In this document: positions 1-5,369 of the stretch, in pieces
How the letters are laid out: each line of letters opens with the position of its first letter
How positions within the stretch are numbered: position 1 is the stretch's first letter
Source of the DNA: Roseovarius sp.
Lineage (GTDB): Bacteria; Pseudomonadota; Alphaproteobacteria; Rhodobacterales; Rhodobacteraceae
Assembly: GCA_021767845.1 (NCBI GenBank)
Contig: JAASSQ010000163.1
Span: forward strand, 1-6,686
Direction: 5' to 3'
Length of the DNA: 6,686 bases
Notes under the pieces: model-generated
The model's input: the letters and a program-made list of their open reading frames with translations, nothing else
What the model was told of the DNA's origin: nothing
Database searches by the model: none
Position numbers and translations under genes: made by a program

Positions 1-137
1 CGGCCCTCGGCATCGGCGTCGGTCAGGGTCTGGCGGTTGTTGCCACCCGCAACACCCGGCCCGATCCGGGCCATCTCCATCAGGCTGTCCCAAAGCCGGT
101 CGCCATTGATCCTGAGGTTCTCGCCCGCTGCGGCCAT
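1..137 (-). CDS. Zn-dependent amidohydrolase, probable N-carbamoyl-beta-alanine amidohydrolase (beta-ureidopropionase), N-terminal fragment
   Basis: Only the first 45 codons are in the window; the gene continues past the left edge. The ATG at 137-135 is preceded by a good ribosome binding site (GGGAGA, about 7 bases upstream). The visible protein has the segments LRINGDRLWDSLMEMA and GPGVAGGNNRQTLTDADAEG. I recognise this as the N-terminus of the M20-type Zn-dependent hydrolase family that includes N-carbamoyl-amino-acid hydrolases, allantoate amidohydrolases and bacterial beta-ureidopropionases. No zinc ligands are visible because they lie further in. The family hydrolyses carbamoyl amides with release of CO2 and ammonia. 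The choice of N-carbamoyl-beta-alanine as substrate is inferred from the neighbouring preTA genes and RutR-like regulators: it would be the last step of reductive uracil degradation. Allantoate or another carbamoyl amino acid remains possible. The gene is divergent from the first TetR gene and shares its operator region. Confidence 0.75.
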   Translation of the reverse strand, partial: MAAAGENLRINGDRLWDSLMEMARIGPGVAGGNNRQTLTDADAEG

Positions 138-186
138 TGCTTGTCTCCCTGTGTCGTTCGTCATGCGGGCCCTTTTGGCGGGCCTC

Positions 187-216
187 TTGCCAACGGTCTG
201 ATCCTGACCGTATGGT
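187..216 (+). promoter_or_regulatory. Candidate sigma70-type promoter of the first TetR gene
   Basis: TTGCCA (187-192, 5 of 6 to TTGACA) and TATGGT (211-216, 4 of 6 to TATAAT) are separated by 18 bases, placing a start near 223 and a leader of about 50 bases before the ATG at 276. The -10 element lies inside the palindrome at 204-219, as expected for an autorepressed TetR gene. Alphaproteobacterial promoters are loosely conserved, so this is a weak call. No convincing promoter for the divergent hydrolase was found. Confidence 0.35.
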
Positions 217-219
217 CAA
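204..219. promoter_or_regulatory. RutR-type operator 1
   Basis: The 16-mer CTGACCGTATGGTCAA matches 12 of the 14 fixed positions of the E. coli RutR consensus TTGACCAnnTGGTCAA (consensus from memory). The core TGACC/GGTCA arms are perfect inverted repeats. It lies between the divergent hydrolase and TetR genes and overlaps the candidate -10 element of the TetR gene. A RutR-like protein from one of the two downstream genes is the likely ligand-responsive binder. Confidence 0.75.
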
Positions 220-236
220 GATGATCGCACCACACG

Positions 237-252
237 TTGACCAACCGGTCAA
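237..252. promoter_or_regulatory. RutR-type operator 2
   Basis: The 16-mer TTGACCAACCGGTCAA matches 13 of 14 fixed positions of the RutR consensus TTGACCAnnTGGTCAA, and is the best of the three sites in the window. Its centre is 33 bases from that of the first site, about three helical turns, so two dimers could bind the same DNA face. Read leftward, its TTGACC arm could also be a -35 element for the hydrolase, but no good -10 follows at the right distance. Confidence 0.8.
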
Positions 253-275
253 GAAATTTCTGGAAACACGCCACG

Positions 276-917
276 ATGGCCCAAACCGCGCGCCCCTCGA
301 GCAAGAAAGACATTCGCCGCGAGAACGAAAAGCTTATTCTTGAGGCAGCGGAAAAAGTCTTTGCAGAGGCGGGGTTTGGCGGCGCCACCATGCAGTTGAT
401 CGCCGATGTGGCCGGCTTGCCCAAGGCCAATCTGCATTATTATTTCCCAACCAAGGAATCGCTGTATCGCCGCGTGGTGCAGGATATTTTCCACGATTGG
501 CTGAAAGCGGCCGACATCTTCGACGATGCTCCGGGGCCGGTCGAGGGAATCGGCGCCTATATCGACGCCAAGATGGAAATCAGCCGCCGCCATCCCGCCG
601 GGTCCAAGGTCTGGGCCTCCGAGGTCATGCACCGCGCGCCGGTCATCCAGGATTACCTGGAAACCACGCTGGTGGAATGGACCGAGGGGCGCATGGCCGT
701 GATCCAACGCTGGATCGACGAAGGCAAGATGGACCCGATCGACCCGCGCCACCTGCTTTACATGCTGTGGGCGACGACCCAGCATTATGCCGATTTCGGC
801 CACCAGATCGAAACGCTGAATGCCGGTCAGCCCCTCTCGGAGCGGCAGTGGGAGGAGGCCAAGGAAACGGTCAAGGCCGTCATCCTGAAAGGCATCGGGG
901 CGAAGGGGGCGGGCTGA
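276..917 (+). CDS. TetR-family transcriptional regulator, RutR-like (first paralogue)
   Basis: A 213-residue DNA-binding regulator, close to the length of E. coli RutR (212). The N-terminal TetR helix-turn-helix spans about residues 17-63, with FAEAGFGGATMQLIADVAGL followed by the recognition-helix region KANLHYYFPTKESLY. The rest is an all-helical ligand-binding and dimerisation domain with the RutR-family signature DPRHLLYMLWATTQHYADF (about residues 156-174). RutR binds uracil/thymine and controls pyrimidine catabolism; a similar role is inferred here from the family match, the preTA neighbours and the two operators just upstream. This copy is less like RutR than the next gene: it has ASEVMHRAP and HDWLKAA where RutR has a SRLF...AGAP segment and IWLAPL. 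It may therefore sense another ligand. The ATG at 276 was chosen over the in-frame TTG at 237, because that TTG lies inside operator 2. A weak GGAAA lies about 9 bases upstream of 276. Confidence 0.88.
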   Translation: MAQTARPSSKKDIRRENEKLILEAAEKVFAEAGFGGATMQLIADVAGLPKANLHYYFPTKESLYRRVVQDIFHDWLKAADIFDDAPGPVEGIGAYIDAKMEISRRHPAGSKVWASEVMHRAPVIQDYLETTLVEWTEGRMAVIQRWIDEGKMDPIDPRHLLYMLWATTQHYADFGHQIETLNAGQPLSERQWEEAKETVKAVILKGIGAKGAG

Positions 918-977
918 TGGCCCGTGGGCTCTTTCCCGGACCCGAAAAATGCAGCACTCTGACGCGACCGCACCGGC

Positions 978-982
978 AGGAG
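978..982 (+). promoter_or_regulatory. Ribosome binding site that sets the start of the second TetR gene
   Basis: AGGAG at 978-982 sits 5 bases before the ATG at 988. The upstream in-frame ATG at 949 has no such site, so translation most likely begins at 988. The site lies in the 70-base gap after the first TetR gene, in which I see no operator or clear promoter. Confidence 0.7.
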
Positions 983-987
983 CCCGC

Positions 988-1608
988 ATGACCCAGGCCA
1001 GAACAGCCAAGAAACCGACGCGCATCCAGTTGCGCAACCGCAAGCGCATCCTGGATGCGGCGCTGGATGTCTTTTCGCAGCACGGGTTCCGCGGCGCGAC
1101 GCTGGACCAGATCGCCACGCAGGCCGGTCTGTCCAAGCCCAACATCCTGTATTACTTCGAGGGCAAGGAAGACATCCACGTCACGCTGCTCAACCAGTTG
1201 ATGGATGCCTGGCTCGCCCCCCTGCGCGAGATCGACCCGAAGGGTGATCCGCTGCGCGAAATCCTGCGCTACGTGCATCGCAAGCTGGACATGAGCCGAG
1301 AGTTCCCGCGCGAAAGCCGGCTTTTCGCGAACGAGGTGTTGCAGGGCGCGCCGAGGATGCGGCCGCATCTGGAGACCGGTCTCAAGGAGCTGGTCGATGA
1401 CACGGCCGCCGTGATCGACGGCTGGATCGCGCAGGGCCGGCTGGCCCCTGTCGATCCGCGCCACCTGATCTTCTCGATCTGGGCGACGACGCAGCACTAT
1501 GCCGATTTCGACGCGCAGGTGCAGGTGTTGATGGAAGGTCGCGATGTTCACCGCGACGCGGCCGAGTTTCTCGAAACGCTCTACACCCGGATGCTCTCGG
1601 TGCGCTGA
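988..1608 (+). CDS. rutR: TetR-family transcriptional regulator, RutR orthologue candidate (second paralogue)
   Basis: A 206-residue TetR protein and the closer RutR match of the pair. From memory of E. coli RutR, shared segments include WLAPL (residues 75-79), SRxFPxxSRLF around residues 103-113, and GRLAPVDPRHLIF followed by IWATTQHYADF (about 150-174). The helix-turn-helix is at about residues 18-63 (FSQHGFRGATLDQIATQAGL, then SKPNILYYF). Expected role: dimeric, uracil-responsive repressor or activator of pyrimidine degradation genes. Likely targets are the three TTGACCAnnTGGTCAA-like sites in this window. It follows the first TetR gene by 70 bases on the same strand and may be co-transcribed with it. 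It converges on preA, 80 bases away. The start at 988 rests on the AGGAG ribosome binding site; a start at 949 would add 13 residues with no family support. The symbol is by family resemblance, and the paralogue next door makes strict orthology uncertain. Confidence 0.85.
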   Translation: MTQARTAKKPTRIQLRNRKRILDAALDVFSQHGFRGATLDQIATQAGLSKPNILYYFEGKEDIHVTLLNQLMDAWLAPLREIDPKGDPLREILRYVHRKLDMSREFPRESRLFANEVLQGAPRMRPHLETGLKELVDDTAAVIDGWIAQGRLAPVDPRHLIFSIWATTQHYADFDAQVQVLMEGRDVHRDAAEFLETLYTRMLSVR

Positions 1609-1626
1609 GGCAACCCGGCGCAAAGT

Positions 1627-1649
1627 CGGCCCGAACGATTCTCGGGCCG
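1627..1649. terminator. Hairpin between convergent genes, possible bidirectional terminator
   Basis: CGGCCCGA (1627-1634) and TCGGGCCG (1642-1649) are perfect 8-base inverted repeats around a 7-base loop, in the 80-base gap between the convergent tetR and preA stop codons. There is no clear T-tract on either side (only a short ACTTTG on the - strand side), so it is not a classical intrinsic terminator. Position and symmetry favour transcript-end formation or 3' end protection. Confidence 0.5.
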
Positions 1650-1688
1650 CCTGCTCATGTCATCGCATCCCCTGCGGAACGGCGCCGA

Positions 1689-2993
1689 TCACTCGGCCGC
1701 GCATTTCATCGGGTTGTTGGGATGCATCGGCCAGTTGAAATAGTCGTCCGACACGGTCTTGCCGGTGCGCGGATCGACCTCGCCGGCGGGCAGCCGTTCC
1801 ATGGTGATGCAGCCCTCCACCGGGCAGACGTTGACACACAGGTTGCAGGCAACGCATTCCGCGTCGATCACGTCGAATACCCGGTCCTCGGACATCGAGA
1901 TCGCCTGATGGCTGGTATCCTCGCAGGCCGCATAACACCGGCCGCACTTGATGCAGGCGTCCTGGTCGATCCGGGCCTTGGTCACGTAGTTGAGGTTCAG
2001 ATCCTGCCAGTTGACCACGTTGGGCACCGCTCGGCCGACAAGCTCATCGACCGAGGCAAACCCCTTCTCGTCCATGTATTGCGACAGGCCCGAGATCATT
2101 TCCTGCACCACCTTGAACCCATAGGTCATCGCGGCGGTGCAGACCTGCACGTTGCCCGCTCCAAGCGCCATGAACTCGGCCGCGTCGCGCCATGTCGTCA
2201 CGCCGCCGATCCCCGAGATCGGCAACCCCGACAGCGCCGGGTCGCGGGCGATCTCGGCCACCATGTTCAGCGCGATGGGCTTCACCGCCGGGCCGCAATA
2301 GCCGCCATGCGCGCCTTGCCCGTCGATCATCGGCTCGGGCGAGAAATGGTCCAGATCGACCGAGGTGATGGAATTGATCGTGTTGATCAGGCTGACCGCG
2401 TCGGCGCCGCCATCCTTGGCCGCCTGCGCAGGCTTGCGGATGTCGGCGATATTGGGCGTCAGTTTCACGATCACCGGCAGGTCCGAGTGTTTCTTGCACC
2501 ATTCCGTGACCTGCTGCACGTATTCGGGCACCTGGCCCACGGCACTGCCCATGCCGCGTTCGCTCATGCCGTGGGGGCAGCCGAAATTCAGCTCCACGCC
2601 GTCGCAGCCGGTCTCGACCACCCGTTCAAGGATCGCTTTCCAACTGTCCTCGTTGACCGGCACCATCAGGCTGGCGATCAGGGCGCGGTCGGGATAGTCG
2701 CGTTTCACCCGCGTCATCTCGTCCAGGTTGGTCTGAAGCGGCCGGTCGGTGATAAGCTCGATGTTGTTCAGGCCAAGCAGGCGCCGGTCCGCGCCCCAGA
2801 TCGCGCCATAGCGCGGCCCGTTCACGTTGACGACGGGCGGCCCTTCCTCGCCCAGGGTCTTCCACACGACCCCGCCCCAGCCCGCCTCGAAGGCGCGGCG
2901 CACGTTGTATTCCTTGTCCGTGGGCGGCGCCGACGCCAGCCAGAACGGGTTGGGCGATTTGATTCCGATGAAGTTCGTTTCGAGATTGGCCAT
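1689..2993 (-). CDS. preA: NAD-dependent dihydropyrimidine dehydrogenase subunit PreA
   Basis: A 434-residue cytoplasmic protein that carries the pyrimidine-reducing site of NADH-dependent dihydropyrimidine dehydrogenase (uracil or thymine to the 5,6-dihydro form). Residues about 1-335 form a dihydroorotate-dehydrogenase-like FMN barrel, with FWLASAPPT (17-25), ELNFGCPHGMSERGMG (134-149), VKLTPN (176-181) and the glycine-rich phosphate-binding segment SGIGGVTTW (260-268). A C-terminal ferredoxin domain has two 4Fe-4S motifs: Cys347, 350, 353, 357 and Cys380, 383, 386, 390. A tail of about 40 residues follows, making it somewhat longer than E. coli PreA (about 411). The ATG at 2993 has GGGAG about 9 bases upstream. 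A 40-residue in-frame extension to 3113 overlaps preT and is Arg-rich, so it was rejected. The gene lies 29 bases after preT in the same operon. The active-site loop has Val152 where mammalian DPYD has its catalytic cysteine. Confidence 0.95.
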   Translation of the reverse strand: MANLETNFIGIKSPNPFWLASAPPTDKEYNVRRAFEAGWGGVVWKTLGEEGPPVVNVNGPRYGAIWGADRRLLGLNNIELITDRPLQTNLDEMTRVKRDYPDRALIASLMVPVNEDSWKAILERVVETGCDGVELNFGCPHGMSERGMGSAVGQVPEYVQQVTEWCKKHSDLPVIVKLTPNIADIRKPAQAAKDGGADAVSLINTINSITSVDLDHFSPEPMIDGQGAHGGYCGPAVKPIALNMVAEIARDPALSGLPISGIGGVTTWRDAAEFMALGAGNVQVCTAAMTYGFKVVQEMISGLSQYMDEKGFASVDELVGRAVPNVVNWQDLNLNYVTKARIDQDACIKCGRCYAACEDTSHQAISMSEDRVFDVIDAECVACNLCVNVCPVEGCITMERLPAGEVDPRTGKTVSDDYFNWPMHPNNPMKCAAE

Positions 2994-3022
2994 GTCGCTG
3001 ATCTCCCTGTTGTGGTGTCGCC

Positions 3023-4345
3023 TCAGCCCATCAGGCTGGCGTGGATGTCTTCGGCCGCGTCGCGCCCTTCGGCGACGGCGGTCACGGTCAGATCGTCGCC
3101 GCCAGCCGCGCAATCGCCGCCGGCCCAGACCATGTCGAGGCTGGTGCGCCCCGCGCCGGTGACCTTGATCTTGCGGCCGTCCAGCTCGGGCAGGCCGTCG
3201 CCCTCCAGCGTCTGGCCGATCGCCTTGAACACCTGGTCGGCGGGCAGGCGGAAGGTCTGGCCGGTGGGGGAGAGATCGTCATCGGTATACTCGAATTCGA
3301 CCTCGCGCACCGCGCCGTTACCGTGGATCGCCACGGGCTGCGCATTGGTGATGATCCGCACCCCGTTCGAGGCCGCCAGGTCCTGTTCGTACTCGCTGGC
3401 ATTCATGCGGTCCCGGCCTCGGCGATAGACAAGGCTCACGTTCAGCGCTCCCAGCAACTTCGCCTGAACGGCGGCATCCACGGCCGTCATGCCGCCGCCG
3501 ATCACCACCACGTCGCGGCCGACGGGCAGGGTGGCAAGGTCGCTGGCCTGACGCAGATCGGCGATGAAATCCACGGCATTGCCGATCCCGTCCTTGTCCT
3601 CGGCCTCGAGGCCCAGGGCATTGACCCCGCCCAGTCCGATCCCAAGGAACACCGCGTCATGGTCGGCCTTCAACTGCTCCAGCGTCATGTCCCGGCCCAA
3701 CCGTTTGCCGGTCTCAACCGTGATGCCGCCGATCTGCAGAAGCCAGTCAACCTCGCGCTCGGCGAAATTGTCCACCGTCTTGTAGGCGGCGATGCCGTAT
3801 TCGTTCAGCCCGCCGGGTTTGGGGCGGGCGTCGAAGATGGTCACGTCGTGGCCCTTCATCGCCAGGCGATGCGCACAGGCCAGCCCGGCGGGCCCTGCGC
3901 CGACCACCGCGATGCGCTTGCCGGTCGGCTCGGTCCGGGTGAAGGGATGCACCCCTGCCTCCATCAGCGTGTCGGTGGCATAGCGTTGCAATTGCCCGAT
4001 CAGAACCGGCTTGCCCTCGGCGGCTTCGCGCACGCAGGCCTGTTCGCACAGCGTTTCGGTGGGGCAGACGCGGGCGCACATGCCGCCCAGGATGTTCTGC
4101 TCCAGGATCGTTTCGGCCGCCGCTTCGGGTGTGCCGGTGGCGATCTGCCGGATGAACAGGGGAATGTCGATATCGGTCGGGCAGGCCGTGATGCACGGCG
4201 CGTCATGGCAGAAATAGCACCGATCGGCGGCGACCGTCGCCTCGTGCTCGTCCATCCGCGGATGCAGGTCGTCGAAATTCTCGGCATAGGCCGCCTGATC
4301 CAGCCGCCCCGCCACGATGCCCGGTGTCAGCGAGTTGTCACGCAA
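3023..4345 (-). CDS. preT: NAD-dependent dihydropyrimidine dehydrogenase subunit PreT
   Basis: The 440-residue electron-input subunit: it takes electrons from NADH via FAD and passes them through Fe-S clusters to PreA. It corresponds to the N-terminal half of mammalian DPYD and resembles the glutamate synthase small subunit. N-terminal Fe-S cysteines are Cys43, 46, 51, 55 (CYFCHDAPCITACP) and Cys90, 94, 100, 104. Gln120 in the GQLQRYAT segment aligns with the DPYD region that supplies an unusual Gln cluster ligand (from memory). The FAD-binding GAGPAGLA is at 149-156, the NAD(P)-binding VIGGGMTAVDAA at 281-292, and the C-terminal FAD contact WAGGDCAAGGDDLTVTAVAEG at about 407-427. The start is the TTG at 4345, 5 bases after a strong GGAGG; an upstream in-frame TTG at 4357 overlaps that site and was rejected. 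It is the first gene of the preT-preA operon, with a predicted RutR-type operator in its promoter. Confidence 0.95.
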   Translation of the reverse strand: MRDNSLTPGIVAGRLDQAAYAENFDDLHPRMDEHEATVAADRCYFCHDAPCITACPTDIDIPLFIRQIATGTPEAAAETILEQNILGGMCARVCPTETLCEQACVREAAEGKPVLIGQLQRYATDTLMEAGVHPFTRTEPTGKRIAVVGAGPAGLACAHRLAMKGHDVTIFDARPKPGGLNEYGIAAYKTVDNFAEREVDWLLQIGGITVETGKRLGRDMTLEQLKADHDAVFLGIGLGGVNALGLEAEDKDGIGNAVDFIADLRQASDLATLPVGRDVVVIGGGMTAVDAAVQAKLLGALNVSLVYRRGRDRMNASEYEQDLAASNGVRIITNAQPVAIHGNGAVREVEFEYTDDDLSPTGQTFRLPADQVFKAIGQTLEGDGLPELDGRKIKVTGAGRTSLDMVWAGGDCAAGGDDLTVTAVAEGRDAAEDIHASLMG

Positions 4346-4350
4346 GGGAA

Positions 4351-4355
4351 CCTCC
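4351..4355 (-). promoter_or_regulatory. Ribosome binding site that sets the TTG start of preT
   Basis: On the - strand GGAGG (4355-4351) precedes the TTG at 4345-4343 by 5 bases. The alternative in-frame TTG at 4357 overlaps this site and cannot use it. No ATG occurs in frame until residue 31, which would remove part of the conserved N-terminal region. Confidence 0.75.
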
Positions 4356-4387
4356 AACTGTTGAATATGATGCTTGTTGTTTTGCTC

Positions 4388-4415
4388 AGTATTCCACGAT
4401 TCTATTTTTTATCAA
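4388..4415 (-). promoter_or_regulatory. Candidate promoter of the preT-preA operon
   Basis: Read on the - strand, TTGATA (4415-4410, 5 of 6 to TTGACA) and AATACT (4393-4388, 4 of 6 to TATAAT) are 16 bases apart. Transcription would start near 4381, with a leader of about 36 bases to the TTG start. It lies in a short AT-rich island (about 4400-4440) that stands out in this GC-rich window. The -35 element lies inside the palindrome at 4408-4423. Confidence 0.5.
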
Positions 4416-4423
4416 ATGGTAAA
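4408..4423. promoter_or_regulatory. RutR-type operator 3, at the preT promoter
   Basis: TTTATCAAATGGTAAA matches 11 of the 14 fixed positions of TTGACCAnnTGGTCAA. The symmetry extends to 4406-4425, with 8 of 10 base pairs complementary. It overlaps the candidate -35 element of preT, so a bound RutR-like dimer would block transcription. It is weaker than the two sites at 204-252, mainly through loss of the outer G/C positions of the arms. Confidence 0.5.
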
Positions 4424-4478
4424 AATAAGGCGGAAAATTGGCTGGAAACGCAGGGGCTTATCCCGCGCCACGGGGCAT

Positions 4479-4500
4479 CCGCCGCCGCGCGGGGCGGTGG
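4479..4500 (-). terminator. Weak GC-rich hairpin after the GntR gene
   Basis: CCGCC (4482-4486) and GGCGG (4493-4497) can pair around a 6-base loop. Two more pairs form outside position 4481/4498, which is a mismatch in the leftward transcript. It starts about 35 bases past the GntR stop codon and has no T-tract. It may weakly separate the GntR gene from preT, but GC-rich DNA forms such hairpins readily. Confidence 0.25.
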
Positions 4501-4534
4501 GCAAAGCATTGACAGGGCCGGGGGGCTTGCGTGC

Positions 4535-5302
4535 CTAGCGCGATTTCTCGTGGTCGAAGCGTTGCCGCGCGATGGCCTCGTTGCGGTCAGCCTTGCGCTG
4601 GTCGGCCAGGGCCTTTTCCACGTAATTCAGATGTGCGATCACGGCGGCGCGCGCCGCGTCGGCATCGCGGGCCTGCAGGGCGGTGTTGATTGCCCTGTGC
4701 TGATCCAGAAGTGCGCCGCGCGTCGTGCGCTGCTTGAACATGACCTGTCGGTTGTAGAACACGCCTTCCTGCAACAACTGGTACATCGACCGCATCATGT
4801 GCAGCATCACCACGTTGTGGCTGGCCTCGATGATGCCCATGTGAAATTCCGCATCCAGCCGCGCCTCGGCCTTGGGATCGGATTTCTGATGCGCCGCTTC
4901 CATCTTGTCGAACACCGCCTGGATGACCTTCAGGTCGGTATCCGAGGCCAGCCGCGCCGCGCGTTCCGCCGCCAATCCCTCCATGTCGCGGCGAAAGGCG
5001 ATGTAATCGAACACCGCCTCGTCGTGATCCGCGAAAAGCCGGATCAGTGCCGGGGAAAAGGCGCTGCCCAGAACATCGGCCACGAAAATGCCCGCCCCGG
5101 CCCGCGTGCTCAAAAGGCCCTTGTCCTGTAACTCGGCCACCGCCTCGCGCAGGGACGGGCGCGACACGCCCAAGCGTTCCGCCAGTTCGCGTTCCGAAGG
5201 CAGGCGCTCGCCGGGCCGCAGGATACCGCGCAGGATCAGTTTCTCGATCTGCCGGGTGACGGCGGTGGACAGCTTTTCGGGCGTGACACGTTCAAAGGGC
5301 AT
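4535..5302 (-). CDS. GntR-family transcriptional regulator, FadR/PdhR-like with FCD domain
   Basis: A 255-residue DNA-binding regulator. The winged helix-turn-helix is at about residues 10-75, with the canonical RPGERLPSERELAERLGVSR followed by SLREAVAELQDKGLL. The C-terminal FCD ligand-binding domain (about 95-235) keeps its usual metal-site residues Asp150, His154, His202 and His224, which in this family bind a divalent metal that coordinates small carboxylates. The SHNVVMLHMMRSM segment resembles PdhR most closely (from memory), so a pyruvate-, lactate- or glycolate-like ligand is plausible but unproven. The ATG at 5302 has AGGA about 7 bases upstream. Its promoter contains a perfect inverted repeat, suggesting autoregulation. 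Neighbours do not reveal its regulon: it sits 67 bases after the Lin0512 pair and upstream of preT, and its repeat has half-sites in the opposite order to the RutR-type sites, so it is not clearly part of the pyrimidine circuit. Confidence 0.92.
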   Translation of the reverse strand: MPFERVTPEKLSTAVTRQIEKLILRGILRPGERLPSERELAERLGVSRPSLREAVAELQDKGLLSTRAGAGIFVADVLGSAFSPALIRLFADHDEAVFDYIAFRRDMEGLAAERAARLASDTDLKVIQAVFDKMEAAHQKSDPKAEARLDAEFHMGIIEASHNVVMLHMMRSMYQLLQEGVFYNRQVMFKQRTTRGALLDQHRAINTALQARDADAARAAVIAHLNYVEKALADQRKADRNEAIARQRFDHEKSR

Positions 5303-5320
5303 GGCGCGATCCTGGCAAAA

Positions 5321-5341
5321 CTGGTCAGATCATATGACCAG
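5321..5341. promoter_or_regulatory. Perfect inverted repeat, probable GntR autoregulatory operator
   Basis: CTGGTCA (5321-5327) and TGACCAG (5335-5341) are perfect 7-base inverted repeats around a 7-base spacer, centred 29 bases before the GntR start codon. The TGGTC...GACCA order is typical of FadR-subfamily GntR operators. A tighter variant, TGGTCAGATCA (5322 onward), also matches the short-spaced family pattern TGGTCnGACCA with one mismatch, so the exact footprint is uncertain. The repeat encloses the predicted -10 element. Confidence 0.65.
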
Positions 5342-5357
5342 CCTGCAGGACGGGCAA
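5329..5357 (-). promoter_or_regulatory. Candidate promoter of the GntR-family gene
   Basis: On the - strand TTGCCC (5357-5352, 4 of 6 to TTGACA) and TATGAT (5334-5329, 5 of 6 to TATAAT) are separated by exactly 17 bases. The start would be near 5322, with a short leader of about 20 bases containing the AGGA site. The -10 element lies in the spacer of the inverted repeat at 5321-5341. Confidence 0.6.
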
Positions 5358-5369
5358 GCGTCGCGGCGG

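Noticed and set aside
168..184. Small hairpin GGCCC/GGGCC in the leader of the hydrolase gene
   Set aside because: Only five base pairs with a 7-base loop, in GC-rich DNA, and with no terminator or riboswitch features.
237..275. Earlier TTG start for the first TetR gene
   Set aside because: The TTG is part of operator 2 and the added residues have no family support; the ATG at 276 gives the normal length.
249..1145. Long open frame on the - strand across both tetR genes, and a second at 880-1623
   Set aside because: Antisense shadows of two clearly recognised TetR proteins; the translations resemble no protein family.
2994..3113. 40-codon N-terminal extension of preA
   Set aside because: It overlaps the preT coding end in another frame, is almost all Arg, Gly and Asp, and the ATG at 2993 has a good ribosome binding site and the conserved PreA N-terminus.
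3041..5131. Very long open frame on the + strand (696 codons), and another at 1722-3428 (568 codons)
   Set aside because: Both are antisense to preT, preA and the GntR gene, cross several gene boundaries, and encode low-complexity His/Arg/Asp-rich sequence typical of frame shadows in GC-rich DNA.
5321..5341. Possible fourth RutR site at the TGGTCA/TGACCA repeat upstream of the GntR gene
   Set aside because: The half-sites are in the opposite order (TGGTC then GACCA) to the RutR pattern (TGACC then GGTCA) and the spacing differs; it fits a GntR-type site better.
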